From Chitiniphilus purpureus (lineage in GTDB: Bacteria > Pseudomonadota > Gammaproteobacteria > Burkholderiales > Chitinibacteraceae): a stretch of 64,000 nt of DNA. A program made the position numbers and the translations under genes. The stretch is from contig NZ_CP106753.1 in NCBI RefSeq assembly GCF_025642115.1, positions 1,449,501 to 1,513,500 on the forward strand, written 5' to 3'. This document shows, piece after piece, positions 31,552 through 41,166 of the stretch; position 1 is the first letter of the stretch; every line of letters begins with the position of its first letter. Below the pieces are notes generated by a model. It was not told the origin of the DNA. It saw only the letters and a program-made list of their open reading frames with translations, and ran no database searches.

Positions 31552-32724
31552 TTAACTGTTGACGCGCTCGGCGAAATCGGCGAAGTAGCGGTCGGTGATG
31601 CGCTGCCGGAACATCAGGTTTTCCAGCGGCGGCACCGGCGTGTAGTCGTAGTCGATGTAGAGCTTGCCTTCCTTGAGGGTGGCGGCGGTGTTCACCTCTT
31701 CGTCGTACCAGGCGCCGCCATCGATGATGTAGCCATTGGCCTTGAGCTCGCGGAACTTGGCGTTGACGGTTTCCACGATATCCTTGACCAGTGATGGCGT
31801 AAGCGGCTTGTCGACGGCCCACAGCATGGCGTCGGCAACGCTGTCGGCCAGCACCTGGGCGGTACGGGTGGCGACCTCGAATGCAAACAGCGGTTCATCC
31901 GAGCAGGTGCGGTTACCCCAGAAGCGATAGCCGGACTTGTTGATCAGCGCGGTGACCTCGTTGCTGTTGAGGTAACCGGCATCGGTGGCCGGGTTTTGCA
32001 GATCCCAGAACACGTCACGGGTCAGCCCCGATACGCCGGTGACCGCGATGTTCGACAGCGAACGGTGCCAGCCTTCCTCTTCGTCGATACGGGCACGCAG
32101 GCCCAGGGCACGGGCGGTTGCCCAGGTGGTGGCCTTGGTGTTGGTTGCGGTATCCCAGGTGGTGAAGTCCGGCCACAGCAGCATGAGTTCGCGATCGCCG
32201 AAGTTGTCGCGATAGGTGACCGCTGCTTCCTTGGTGGCGCAATCCCAGCAGCTGGCGTAGACCATGGCGCGCATCTGCTTGGCCACGCTGACGAGCTCGG
32301 TAGCGACGTCCACCGTATCCAGGCCAGGGGCGCCGAGAATACGCGGGGTGACGCCCAGCGTGGTTTGCGCGGCGAGCAGCGCTTTGATGCCGGTCATCTT
32401 GCCGGCGGCCGTGGTGGTGCCGATGACATTGCTGGTGGTTTCGGCCGGTGTGAGCCCTTCCTCGACACGAATGACCACGATCAGCGGCGATGCCTGATCG
32501 GCGATGGCCTCCAGTGCCTTGGCCAGCGTGCCTTGCTTGCCAGCAGCGCCAATCGACTGGCGCACGTTGGTGATGAGGGTGGGGATATTGAGCGGAAACA
32601 CGGCGGGGTCGGCGTCGCTTGCCGTGGCGACCAAGCCGATGATGGCGGTACTGATGGTGCGGATGGCGCGCACGCCTTCGTTGATTTCGATGACGCGCAC
32701 GCCGTGGTGAAAGTCTGCCGGCAT
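31552..32724 (-). CDS. FI: Tail sheath protein FI
   Basis: This 390-residue contractile sheath subunit starts with FHHGVRVIEINEGVRAIRT (one of the most conserved P2 FI segments). It continues with the RILGAPGLD, MVYASCWDCATKEAA and LLWPDFTTWD regions and ends in IDYDYTPVPPLENLMFRQ. ATG 32724 follows AGGATCAGCCCC. The frame is open far upstream, but that part is non-coding. Confidence 0.95.
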   Translation of the reverse strand: MPADFHHGVRVIEINEGVRAIRTISTAIIGLVATASDADPAVFPLNIPTLITNVRQSIGAAGKQGTLAKALEAIADQASPLIVVIRVEEGLTPAETTSNVIGTTTAAGKMTGIKALLAAQTTLGVTPRILGAPGLDTVDVATELVSVAKQMRAMVYASCWDCATKEAAVTYRDNFGDRELMLLWPDFTTWDTATNTKATTWATARALGLRARIDEEEGWHRSLSNIAVTGVSGLTRDVFWDLQNPATDAGYLNSNEVTALINKSGYRFWGNRTCSDEPLFAFEVATRTAQVLADSVADAMLWAVDKPLTPSLVKDIVETVNAKFRELKANGYIIDGGAWYDEEVNTAATLKEGKLYIDYDYTPVPPLENLMFRQRITDRYFADFAERVNS

Positions 32725-32786
32725 GGGGCTGATCCTATGTAGGGGTTGAGCAGCCCCCAGCATGCCGGGCACGCAACGCCGCCGCG

Positions 32787-33386
32787 CTAGGCGGCTGGTG
32801 TGCCTTCTTCCTGCACAGATGGTGCAGACGCCCAACCGACCGAATAGGTGGCCAGTGCCGCGTCGGACAGCGCGGTGACTTCGGCTTCCATCTGCAGGCG
32901 GCGCTGCCAGATTTCGCCGCCGCGGACTACGATGGCGTCCCACAGCGCCTGCAGCGTGAGACGGTCCATCGGCACCACCTCGCGACTCGCGTCTACCCAC
33001 ACGTCGCCAGGAATGAGCGTGGCCTGCAGCACGTCGCGGATATCTTGCAGTGCTGATGGCGTGGTGAGCCAGTGGCGGCCGCCGAACTCGACGCCGCTGG
33101 CGCGCTCCTGGCGTTCCCATACCTCGATCGCCGCCAGGACGGTGGCCCGCATGCCCTCGCTGTTGCTGGGGTCGGTCCCTTCGTCCGCTTGCAAAAATGG
33201 ATCGGCAAGCAACACCCATTGCCCATCGATGCGCCGTGCCCGCTGGCCGGGCATCCCCTGCGGTGGCGCCTCCTCAAAGGCGCCTGCCGGGACCAAGTAA
33301 ACGCCCGGTTCCAGGGGGCTTTCGTCCGCAACGGTGGGTCCGCAATACCAGCCGTTCTGGTCTGCTTGATACACAGTCTTTTCCAT
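32787..33386 (-). CDS. Tail fibre assembly chaperone (DUF4376-like)
   Basis: This 199-residue protein sits directly downstream of the fibre gene. The N-terminal part (YQADQNGWYCGPTVADESPLEPG in pieces) is typical of fibre assembly proteins. The C-terminal part, with ASGVEFGGRHWLTTPSALQ and a DRLTLQALWDAI helix, resembles DUF4376. It probably helps trimerise the fibre tip and co-varies with it. Confidence 0.8.
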   Translation of the reverse strand: MEKTVYQADQNGWYCGPTVADESPLEPGVYLVPAGAFEEAPPQGMPGQRARRIDGQWVLLADPFLQADEGTDPSNSEGMRATVLAAIEVWERQERASGVEFGGRHWLTTPSALQDIRDVLQATLIPGDVWVDASREVVPMDRLTLQALWDAIVVRGGEIWQRRLQMEAEVTALSDAALATYSVGWASAPSVQEEGTPAA

Positions 33387-33400
33387 TCCACGTTACCCCG

Positions 33401-36400
33401 TCAGTATTTGATGCAGTACAACAGCGCCACGTTGCGTGGCCTCGTCTCCGTGCTGCCAGTTGCCCCGGTGGTAAAGGAGTGGGAGTGTGCACCGGCGTAG
33501 TTCGTCGAAAAGCCGTGCGCGTGATCGCCTACCCATGTCGTCTGCTGAGACTGATCGCCGAGATTGCCTGGGGCAGAGCCGCCTGATCCGTTCCCCTGCC
33601 ATGACTCCCAGCTTGACTGGTACATCCCGTGCGTATGGCCGCCCGCGCCACTGGTAGAGCCGGTGTGGTTGTGATCTCCACCGCTACTGGTGCTGCCAGC
33701 GTGGGTGTGGCTGGCGAATGCATGGTTCTGCCAGGTTTGCAGCGTGCGGCCAAGGTCGATGCCGCGCCCGTCATCCAGACCCCGGATGAATTCGCCGCGT
33801 AGATCCGGCAAGTTGAAGGTGGTCGACCCGTCGCCACTGCCATATAGGGTGCCAATCACGGCGAAGAGGGCGGCATACGCTGTGCGACTGACTGCTGCAC
33901 CATTGCATTTCAACCAGCCAGCTGGCGCCGAGGTCATGGGAAAAGGGACGATGGCCCCCGGCGGTACGCCGCCAACCTCGACGCCGGTCCATGCCACATT
34001 GGCACTGCCATCAACCGACTTGCTCACGCCGTTGATGGTGATGGTGCGCGCGGCGCCCCAGCTTGCTGTCACGATATTGGCCAGGCCGTCGAACGCGGTA
34101 CCGTTGATGGTCCGTGCGGTTTGCAGCTTGGTCGCGCTGCTGGCATTGCCGGCGATGCCGCTACCACCGATACCGGCCATCAACGTCCCATTCGAAAACA
34201 AGTAAAGCCCTTCGCCGACACGGGCATCGGCATTGGGATGGCCGGCACGAAGCCAAGCTACCCCATACAGGCCCGCCGGGGTGTAAGTTACTCCCCAGCT
34301 AGATCCCGAAAAGGACGGCCCAATGGCGAAGAGCTGACCGCCCCAGCTGTTGCCTGATCCACTGCCGCCGGGGGCCCCGTAGCCGCTGTTGATTCCACGA
34401 AGGAACGTTGTAGCAGCCAGCACCGTCCCGCCGGTCGAGCGCGATAGTCGGTCGTTCAGATCGGCTTGCAGCCCTTCAATGTCGCTAATCGGGTGACCGT
34501 GATTCACCTCGACGTTCAGGCCCACATTGCCCGAGCCATCGATGATCGCGCTGCCCGTGACGGCCCCGGACAGGGTGAGCGTACGGGCGGTAGTCCACTT
34601 GTCCGCGGTCGCGGATCGGCTGCTGTCCGGTAAATCCGCTGTCACCAGATCGTAGTCACCCAGCGTAGTGGCCAACTCGCTCGACCAGTTGCGGCAGTAG
34701 TCGTCGGTAGCGCCTGTGTACCCCAACAACGCTTCGACGATGGAGAGGTGCGGATAGGACCATTCATCCGTCACGTCGCCGATGATCAGCACGTTTTGCC
34801 CGGTGCTGATCTTGCGGCCCCATCGCACACGTGGGCGGCGCTTGCCGTACTGCACCAGGGATCCGCTCAGCCAACTGGTGTACGAGTATCCGGTCACCAT
34901 GAAATCGATGCTGTTGCCTGAGAGGGCACCGCTACCGTAGTTGTGCCCCATCACACGCAACGCATGCATGACGTTCTTGACCGCAGTGACCGGCGCTACG
35001 AACACGATGGCGCCGACATAGGAGGCGGCATCGCCGCGGTACTGCGCCAAGTGCGGTACGGCTCGGCAATTGACAGTACTCCCGGCGATGAGGGCATTGC
35101 CATTCCCCACCCGCAGGGAGAAGCCGTCATAGATGCCCTGCAAGCGCTCGTCCGGCACGGTGCCACTGGTCAGACGCTCGGCCGGGATACCCGGAATGTC
35201 GCCGGCCTGCAGCGCACGTCCGGCGGTGGCACGGCCCTTGGCGTCGACCGTGAGCACCGGGTAGGTGCCTGGTACCACGCCGCTGTTCGCCAAGGTCAGG
35301 ATGCCCGACACATTGCCCGATCCGTCGAAGCTGACCGACCAGATGGCATCACCCGTGGCCGCAATGGTGCGTAGGCCGGTGAGCTTGGAGGCGGTGGTGG
35401 CGTTCCCGGTGATGTTGGCCGGCAGTTCGCCGCTGGCATTCATCCGCAGCAGCTTGCCGGCAGCCGGGGCAATGACTGCCTCGCTACTGGCCAGGGCATC
35501 GGTAATCCCGTAGCCGCCCAAGGTGGTTGGCTTGCCGGTGATGTTCCCCCAGGCCGGCGCGACGGTGACCACTGCGGCAAGCGTGAGTCGGCCTTGGGCA
35601 TCTACGGTAAATGTCGGCACTTGGCTGGCGCTGCCGTATGTCCCTGCCGCAACGCCAGTGCGGCCATACACCATCGCGAAGGATAGCGCCGTGGCGCCCA
35701 GCTCCACAGGCGCATCGGTGATCAGCATCCACACCGAATCGCCAAAGAGTGCACCTTGCTCGACGGGCACGTGCAAGCCAGGCGTGACGCGTTCATTTCG
35801 GTCCGCATCCACTGCGCGGGACCAGTTGCCCGCGACGGCGACATAGATGCCGTTCTCCGCGGCAGCGGTCTGCTGACGTACCAGCACTCGGTCGCCGGCG
35901 GTGAGCGCCACGCCGTCGATTGTTGGCAGGCCGGACAGCGCGATATTTGCTGTGGTGGCTGCTCGCACGCTGACTTTGCTGTCGAGCAGGTAGATCCGAT
36001 CGTCGATGTCGTCAAGCGTGGCGGTGATCACCTCGGGATCGATGATCAGTGCGACGTTTTCCGCGTGGGCCACCTTGATGATCATGCGAATGGCCTGCTT
36101 GCGGACAGCGCCCTCGCCCGACAAGGGCTTGTAGCTATCTGCCACCTTGGCGATGGCGCACATCGTGCCGGTTTCATCCAACAGCGCCAGCTCGCGGATC
36201 CACCAGCCGCCTACGTTTTCGGGAATGATCATTTCCGCGATGAGCTGATCAGGCCGACGCGGGTTGATATATAGCCGATTGATTGTGGTGCGCCAGCGCT
36301 CGGAGGCCAGTGCAGTGAGGGCCGGGTCTGGAGCTGTAGCGATACCATCGCCTACGGCCATGTGCGTGTAGCGGACCGGCGCGCCGGCTTGTTTGGCCTG

Positions 36401-36457
36401 CACCTCGTGCAGGGCGCCGGCATGGGTCAGCAATGCGTAGTAGGTTGGCGTGGGCAT
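33401..36457 (-). CDS. H: Tail fibre protein gpH
   Basis: The 1,018-residue host-recognition fibre begins with the P2 gpH-type attachment domain (residues 1-160: YYALLTHAGALHEVQAKQAG, ERWRTTINRLYINP, WWIRELALLDETG). A long repetitive shaft follows with repeated LTLSGAVTGSAIIDGSGNVG-like units. Near residue 855 comes a tail-collar domain (GAIVPFPMTSAPAGWLKCNG, TFNLPDLRGEFIRGLDDGRG), then a Gly/Ser/His-rich tip ending in RPRNVALLYCIKY. The tip decides host range. Confidence 0.93.
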   Translation of the reverse strand: MPTPTYYALLTHAGALHEVQAKQAGAPVRYTHMAVGDGIATAPDPALTALASERWRTTINRLYINPRRPDQLIAEMIIPENVGGWWIRELALLDETGTMCAIAKVADSYKPLSGEGAVRKQAIRMIIKVAHAENVALIIDPEVITATLDDIDDRIYLLDSKVSVRAATTANIALSGLPTIDGVALTAGDRVLVRQQTAAAENGIYVAVAGNWSRAVDADRNERVTPGLHVPVEQGALFGDSVWMLITDAPVELGATALSFAMVYGRTGVAAGTYGSASQVPTFTVDAQGRLTLAAVVTVAPAWGNITGKPTTLGGYGITDALASSEAVIAPAAGKLLRMNASGELPANITGNATTASKLTGLRTIAATGDAIWSVSFDGSGNVSGILTLANSGVVPGTYPVLTVDAKGRATAGRALQAGDIPGIPAERLTSGTVPDERLQGIYDGFSLRVGNGNALIAGSTVNCRAVPHLAQYRGDAASYVGAIVFVAPVTAVKNVMHALRVMGHNYGSGALSGNSIDFMVTGYSYTSWLSGSLVQYGKRRPRVRWGRKISTGQNVLIIGDVTDEWSYPHLSIVEALLGYTGATDDYCRNWSSELATTLGDYDLVTADLPDSSRSATADKWTTARTLTLSGAVTGSAIIDGSGNVGLNVEVNHGHPISDIEGLQADLNDRLSRSTGGTVLAATTFLRGINSGYGAPGGSGSGNSWGGQLFAIGPSFSGSSWGVTYTPAGLYGVAWLRAGHPNADARVGEGLYLFSNGTLMAGIGGSGIAGNASSATKLQTARTINGTAFDGLANIVTASWGAARTITINGVSKSVDGSANVAWTGVEVGGVPPGAIVPFPMTSAPAGWLKCNGAAVSRTAYAALFAVIGTLYGSGDGSTTFNLPDLRGEFIRGLDDGRGIDLGRTLQTWQNHAFASHTHAGSTSSGGDHNHTGSTSGAGGHTHGMYQSSWESWQGNGSGGSAPGNLGDQSQQTTWVGDHAHGFSTNYAGAHSHSFTTGATGSTETRPRNVALLYCIKY

Positions 36458-36459
36458 GT

Positions 36460-36996
36460 TTACTCCAACGGGTAGACGGTGAGCGTGTCACCGTCGGCGA
36501 CCGCGGCGGCGATCCAGAAAGTGCCGCGCGGCTCAAGATTGATCATGATTTGTGCGAGCTTGCGGGAAAGCGGCTTGGCGTCGTCGACCAGCCGTTCGAG
36601 CTCGGCATACAGCTCGGGGCTGATGCCCTCGTCGAGCACCGAGACTTCGAGGGCGAAGGTGCCGGGCTCGCCGGCCGGTTCCATCTGCCACCACTCGATC
36701 ACGGTCAGGTCGTAGCCGAATGGCTCGACAACACGACGCAATGCGCCGATCGTGCCCTTGTGCTGGTGCACGTAGAACGCATCTCGGATCACCTGGCGCT
36801 TGGTGGCTTCAGACCAGCTGGCATCCCAGCGATCGACCGAAAACGCCCACGCGAGATATGGCAGCAGCGGCGCCGGGCATGTATCGGGATTCCATAGCGT
36901 ACGAAACGGTAGCGGCACCCGGTCGAGTGCTTGGGCGCCAGCAAGAGTGAGCGCGTGCTCGATCGGGCCGGCACCTGGCGGCAGCAGGCTATTCAT
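36460..36996 (-). CDS. I: Baseplate wedge protein gpI
   Basis: A 178-residue P2 gpI family protein: LPPGAGPIEHALTLAGAQAL, PLPFRTLWNPDTCPAPLLP and AFSVDRWDASWSEATKRQV are the diagnostic segments. It joins J to the fibre in the baseplate. It overlaps gpJ by eight bases. Confidence 0.93.
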   Translation of the reverse strand: MNSLLPPGAGPIEHALTLAGAQALDRVPLPFRTLWNPDTCPAPLLPYLAWAFSVDRWDASWSEATKRQVIRDAFYVHQHKGTIGALRRVVEPFGYDLTVIEWWQMEPAGEPGTFALEVSVLDEGISPELYAELERLVDDAKPLSRKLAQIMINLEPRGTFWIAAAVADGDTLTVYPLE

Positions 36997-37891
36997 CGGG
37001 GGCCCCTAAGCTGATCGCCGTTGCAGTGCAGTGCGCAGCCTGCTCAGCGCTGAGCACGACATCCGCGGCGGGCTGGATCAGGTCGACGCGCTGCACGCCG
37101 CTGACGTGCAGGGCGGCATAGAGCGCGGAGCGACGCACATCTCGGCCGACTCGGCGCTGGTCTGCCACGTAGTCCGCCAAACGGGCATTGGCCGCGGCCA
37201 GGATGGGCTCGGCTTCAGGGCCTGGATACAGGTGCAGCACGGCCTGTACCTGATAGGGCACGACTTCGACTGACTGCACAGTCAGCCGGTCGCCCAGCGG
37301 GCGTACGTCTTCGTCGTTGAGCGCCGCTTGCACCACGTCCAGCAGGTCCGACGGGGCTGCTCCATCTCCTTCGCGGGCCAGCACTGACACCACCACCACG
37401 CATGGCGAAGGGCTGATCGCCGATACGTCGGCCACACGGCCATCTGCGGATAAGGCGTGGTACACGTAGGCGGCGCGCGGTCCTGCCACGGAGAGGCGAT
37501 CAAAGGCCCGCTGCCCCCGCTCGCGGTAGGCGGCATCGCTTTCGCGCACTTCGGGCACCGGCGGCACCGCATTGGGCTGGGCTGGCTGGATCACCAAGCG
37601 CGGCACGCCGAAGCGGGCCAGCACCTGATCGAGGTCTGCACCCTGGGCATAGGCCAGCAGCGTGGCCAGACCGGATTCGTTCATCCGCTGTATCCAGTAC
37701 AGCTCCCGATAGGCGCTTTCCTGCAGCATCACGGCCATGGGCTCGGACTCGAGTGCGAGCACTGCCGCTACTGCATCCCGCGATTCGGCGGGCAGCAGCG
37801 CCAGAAATGCCGCCTTGCGTTCGGCATAGACGGCCTCGAAATCGGGCACCACCGCAAAACGCGGCGGCGGCAGCTGGGACAGATCAAGCAT
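36989..37891 (-). CDS. J: Baseplate wedge protein gpJ
   Basis: The 300-residue baseplate J-like protein (T4 gp6 relative) has LSQLPPPRFAVVPDFEAVYA, the helical ESREAV-like middle, and the ARFGVPRLVIQPA and AYVYHALSADGRV segments. It forms the outer baseplate with W and I. It overlaps both neighbours by eight bases. Confidence 0.94.
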   Translation of the reverse strand: MLDLSQLPPPRFAVVPDFEAVYAERKAAFLALLPAESRDAVAAVLALESEPMAVMLQESAYRELYWIQRMNESGLATLLAYAQGADLDQVLARFGVPRLVIQPAQPNAVPPVPEVRESDAAYRERGQRAFDRLSVAGPRAAYVYHALSADGRVADVSAISPSPCVVVVSVLAREGDGAAPSDLLDVVQAALNDEDVRPLGDRLTVQSVEVVPYQVQAVLHLYPGPEAEPILAAANARLADYVADQRRVGRDVRRSALYAALHVSGVQRVDLIQPAADVVLSAEQAAHCTATAISLGAPDE

Positions 37892-38231
37892 CGGGGTTCC
37901 TCAGTGAGGCAGACAGGTGCAGGCCGCGCGGCCCATCGATGCGATCGGCCCTGAGTTCGACGGCCAGGGCGCCGGCCTCGCCCACCTGCAGCTGCACCTG
38001 GGTGAGGCGCAGACGTGGCTCCCACCGAGTCAGCGCCATGGCGGTGGCCGCGAGGACACGCAGCGCGGTGGCTCCGTTCAAGGGCGCATCGATCAGCTCG
38101 GGCAGCTGTGATCCGAAGTCGCGGCGCATGACGCGTGAGCCGATGGGCGTGGTCAGGATGCGGCGTACCGATTGCTGCAAGTGGGCGAGCTCGTCGAGCT
38201 GGCGACCGTCGCTGGCGTTGATGCCGCTCAC
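37884..38231 (-). CDS. W: Baseplate protein gpW (gp25-like lysozyme fold)
   Basis: The 115-residue protein has the GPW/gp25 family pattern: HLQQSVRRILTTPIGSRVMR, DFGSQLPELIDAPLN and LTQVQLQVG. It connects the sheath end to the wedge. It overlaps V and J by four and eight bases. Confidence 0.94.
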   Translation of the reverse strand: MSGINASDGRQLDELAHLQQSVRRILTTPIGSRVMRRDFGSQLPELIDAPLNGATALRVLAATAMALTRWEPRLRLTQVQLQVGEAGALAVELRADRIDGPRGLHLSASLRNPDA

Positions 38232-38866
38232 AGCGGACCACCCGTCATATCGCCGATGGATTCGGGGTGGCGGTGGTTGTCGAGTACGACGCCGTTGCTC
38301 GATAGTGCGCCGCCCGTTTGCGTGATCGGGCCCGTGATGGTGGAGCCGCCGCCACTACCACCATGCCCAATGAGGCCGGCCAGATAGGTCAGCAGCCCTT
38401 CGATGGTGTGCTGATTGGTCGAGGTGGCTTGCGGCGTATCGAGCACCAGTTCGCGGCCGGCGCGCAGGGTAATGCGGTCTGAGGCATTGACCACCAGCGA
38501 GGCGATGCCATCGATGGTCATCGCGTGGGTGGCGTGGTTGTAGCGGAGGGTGGCGCCATCCGGGTAGACGGTCAGCGTTTCATCGGGGTCGCTCGATGGG
38601 GCAGGGCTCGCCTCACTGAACATGCCCAGGAGCACCACGCCGCCGGCCAGCTCACCGGATGGTGCGAGCACGAGGCACTGCTCGCCAACCGTGGGCGGGT
38701 TCCAGCACTGGGTACGGCCTGCACGCAGCGCGAACCAAGGCAGCCACTCGGTGGTGATGCCGCCGGTGGTGACGGTGCAGCGGGCGCGGCCAGGGTCCAC
38801 TTGAGCGATGGTGCCGAAGCGCAGCAGGCTTTCCAGGCGGCGGGCGAGGTCAGGAGTCGGATTCAT
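38228..38866 (-). CDS. V: Baseplate spike protein gpV
   Basis: The membrane-piercing spike at the tail tip (212 residues from ATG 38866). It shows an OB-fold start (LLRFGTIAQVDPGRARCTV, GITTEWLPWFALRAG, GEQCLVLAPSGELAGGVVLLG in pieces), then a beta-helix with TLTVYPDGATLRYNH, and a Gly-rich end. ATGs at 38878 and 38887 (GTG) are possible starts, but none has a clear ribosome binding site. Confidence 0.92.
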   Translation of the reverse strand: MNPTPDLARRLESLLRFGTIAQVDPGRARCTVTTGGITTEWLPWFALRAGRTQCWNPPTVGEQCLVLAPSGELAGGVVLLGMFSEASPAPSSDPDETLTVYPDGATLRYNHATHAMTIDGIASLVVNASDRITLRAGRELVLDTPQATSTNQHTIEGLLTYLAGLIGHGGSGGGSTITGPITQTGGALSSNGVVLDNHRHPESIGDMTGGPL

Positions 38867-38935
38867 GGAGGGGAGCATGCCGCGCACGCCCGCGTGCTGC
38901 GTGCCGTGGCTGGTGTGCCGCCGCCAGGCACATGG

Positions 38936-39382
38936 TCAGGGCACGAGATGGGCGAGCACGAGATCCAGCACCAGGCGCTCGTCGGCTTCGGTGAAGCCCA
39001 ACAGCTGGCGCTCGGCATAGTCCACCTCGGGGCCATCACGCCGCACGCGATCGCGCAGCCCGTACTGATGAACCCGGGCTACGCGCAGCACGCGGCTGGC
39101 GAATTCGATCACCGCGCCGTCGGCGCCAGCCTGCTGCCGTAGATAGCGCGCCGTGCGCAGCCGGGCGAACATGGCGCGGCGGATACGGCCCTTCTTGTCG
39201 CGCAGCTGTGGTTTACGCGGGGCGAAGGGACGGCCATCGGGGTTGCGCTGCTGGGCAATCCGCTGGACCTGGCTACGGCGCAGTGCCGTGGCGATCTCAC
39301 GCGCCAGCGCCCGCCGGGCGGGCGCCGCCACCTGGACAAGCAGCCCACCGACTTGCGCCTGCAGATCGAGCAAGTCCCTCAC
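38936..39382 (-). CDS. S: Tail completion protein gpS
   Basis: A 148-residue P2 gpS / phage virion morphogenesis protein. It starts at a GTG overlapping the gpR stop (GTGA, 39379-39382), which explains why it is easily mis-started further upstream. Diagnostic parts are QQRNPDGRPFAPRKPQLRDK and the FARLRTARYLR region. It completes the tail end that joins the head. Confidence 0.88.
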   Translation of the reverse strand: MRDLLDLQAQVGGLLVQVAAPARRALAREIATALRRSQVQRIAQQRNPDGRPFAPRKPQLRDKKGRIRRAMFARLRTARYLRQQAGADGAVIEFASRVLRVARVHQYGLRDRVRRDGPEVDYAERQLLGFTEADERLVLDLVLAHLVP

Positions 39383-39861
39383 GGCAACACCGGCGGCCAA
39401 CTGGCGACGGGCTCGCCCTTGATGAAGAGCGTCCAGCGTTCGACATCGGCGCGTGGATCGTCGGGTGGCTCCGAGCAATGCTCGGCGGTCAGCGCGCCGC
39501 CCTCGCCCTGACGTACCACGACACGCTCGGTCAGCTGGATTTTGAGCGAGAGGTCGACCCCGCCATGACTGAGCAGATCGGCTTCGAACACGAAGCCGTC
39601 GCGGCGCTTGTCCGGGTTGTCGAGCAGGTCGGGCTGGTTGACGTGCAGCCATGACAACACCGGCACTACGATCGCGTCCGCATGGCCGGCGTATTCAGTG
39701 ATGATGGCGTTGAGGGTGTAGGCGTACTCGAACGAATGGGAGTGCGCACCAGTGGCGATGATCCGCCCCTCGTCGAGGAAGATTTGCAATCGGTCTGGAT
39801 CGACATTGAGGCCCGGCACGCTGGCCAGCAGCGTAGCACGCAGGCTATTGGGCTTGAGCAC
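39379..39861 (-). CDS. R: Tail completion protein gpR
   Basis: A 160-residue P2 gpR family protein: MLKPNSLRATLLASVPGLNV, the FEYAYTLNAIITEYAGHAD core and the WTLFIKGEPVASWPP end. It lies between the spanin genes and S. The start overlaps the i-spanin end. Confidence 0.92.
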   Translation of the reverse strand: MLKPNSLRATLLASVPGLNVDPDRLQIFLDEGRIIATGAHSHSFEYAYTLNAIITEYAGHADAIVVPVLSWLHVNQPDLLDNPDKRRDGFVFEADLLSHGGVDLSLKIQLTERVVVRQGEGGALTAEHCSEPPDDPRADVERWTLFIKGEPVASWPPVLP

Positions 39862-40372
39862 GGGACGCCTCGCGGTCGCTTTCGACGATGGCCTGGCAGG
39901 CGGCGAGCTGACGCACTACGGTGTCGGCTTCGTAGGCGAGGCCGACAAGAAATCCTGCAGCTTCGTCTGAAAGTTCGGCTCGCGCTTCACCATCACGGCC
40001 GCCGGTGCCGGCGGCAGCGTCGGGCATAGGGCAAGCGTCGATGGTACGGACGGGGACTGACAGCCGGAGAGCGCCGCGGCGAGCATCGGCAAGCAAGCGA
40101 TCGTGACGGGCTTTTTCATAGGTCAGGGACTCCTGATAGGTGCGTTCGGCGGCCGCCTCGCGGTCTGCGGCGGCGCGCTCGATGCGGCGGGCTTGCTCGT
40201 GGGCGGTGGCCAGCGCCCGGGCGTCCTGCAGATTGCGTTGCAGGTCGGCACGTTCCCAGTCATCACGGACCGAGGCGGCGCCACGCAGCCAGGCGTAGCC
40301 GAATAGCGCGGCGGCGAGGCCGGCCAGCAGCAGCCAGCGCAGCCCGACGGTACGCAGCAGCGCCCACGTCAT
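39845..40372 (-). CDS. Rz-like i-spanin (LysB position)
   Basis: This 175-residue protein has a single N-terminal membrane anchor (residues 12-30) and a long periplasmic coiled coil (35-105). It forms the inner-membrane part of the spanin complex that fuses the membranes at lysis. The start overlaps the endolysin stop (ATGA, 40369-40372). A lipoprotein frame (40119-39916) is nested inside it. Confidence 0.82.
   Translation of the reverse strand: MTWALLRTVGLRWLLLAGLAAALFGYAWLRGAASVRDDWERADLQRNLQDARALATAHEQARRIERAAADREAAAERTYQESLTYEKARHDRLLADARRGALRLSVPVRTIDACPMPDAAAGTGGRDGEARAELSDEAAGFLVGLAYEADTVVRQLAACQAIVESDREASRAQAQ
39916..40119 (-). CDS. Nested Rz1-like o-spanin lipoprotein
   Basis: A 67-residue frame wholly inside the i-spanin gene in another register. 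It has a basic start, a short hydrophobic stretch and the lipobox LSGC (Cys20), then a Pro-rich mature part (CPTLPPAPAAV). This is the classic Rz/Rz1 nested layout. The product would sit in the outer membrane and pair with the i-spanin. Confidence 0.8.
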   Translation of the reverse strand: MKKPVTIACLPMLAAALSGCQSPSVPSTLALCPTLPPAPAAVMVKREPNFQTKLQDFLSASPTKPTP

Positions 40373-41166
40373 GCCGGCACCTTGGCGTAGCGGTCGTAGG
40401 CGCGGGCGAGCTTCACGTCATAGAGATTTTCCTTGTAGGCCGGCCCGTTGTAGCCGCGGGCAAAGTCGGCCCACTTCCTGGCCTTGAGCGCCTTATGCAG
40501 CGCGGCATCGGCCAGGATGAAGCGCACGAAGGCCTGCAGCTGATGGCCTTCGGAATCGTGCATGTCGCGCACGAAATCCTGCACGGTGCCGTAGCCGAGC
40601 GTTTGCCAGTGGAAGCCCATGATCTGGAAGGCGCCCCAACTGGCCGAGGCCAGCGCGCAGTCTGCGTCGATGCTGATCGCCTGGCCGAGCCGCATATGCT
40701 CGGTGGCGCCGCCGGCGTAACCACCACGGGCAGTATTGACGATGGCCGGATAGCGCTGGGCCAAGGCATCGGCATCGCGGCCAGCAGCGTGCAGCTGCCG
40801 GTACATGATGTGGCGCTCGAACAGGATCACCGGGCGGCCATCGGGCAGGAAGCCCTTGCCGCGGCTTTCCACTTCGTTGACGGCCTGCACGCTTGCGAGC
40901 GGGACGCCGAGGGCTTCGCTGGCGCGCTGCAGATCCTGCAGGGTCAAGAGCTTGAGTGGGCGTTGGCCTGCCTTGAGCGTTTCCAGGGTCTTGGGGCCGG
41001 CGATGCCATCGACCACCAGGCCGTAGCGCTGCTGCGCGGCGCGCACGGCGAGCTCGGTGGCTTCACCGAACCAGCCGTCGACCTTGCCCTGCCAGCCGTT
41101 TCGCACGAGCTGCTGCTGCAGTTCGCGCACTTCCACGCCGGTATCACCGAGACGCAGGACGCGCAT
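40369..41166 (-). CDS. Endolysin: peptidoglycan-binding plus N-acetylmuramidase (DUF3380)
   Basis: This 265-residue lytic enzyme has an N-terminal PG_binding_1 domain (5-68; LRLGDTGVEVRELQQQLV, DGWFGEATELAV) and a muramidase domain of the DUF3380 type. That domain carries the catalytic Glu in VNEVESRGKGF (about residue 97), RPVILFERHIMYRQL, SASWGAFQIMG and FARGYNGPAY. No signal peptide is seen, so release depends on the holins. It replaces the P2 gpK type and matches enzymes of other betaproteobacterial and pseudomonad phages. Confidence 0.9.
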   Translation of the reverse strand: MRVLRLGDTGVEVRELQQQLVRNGWQGKVDGWFGEATELAVRAAQQRYGLVVDGIAGPKTLETLKAGQRPLKLLTLQDLQRASEALGVPLASVQAVNEVESRGKGFLPDGRPVILFERHIMYRQLHAAGRDADALAQRYPAIVNTARGGYAGGATEHMRLGQAISIDADCALASASWGAFQIMGFHWQTLGYGTVQDFVRDMHDSEGHQLQAFVRFILADAALHKALKARKWADFARGYNGPAYKENLYDVKLARAYDRYAKVPA

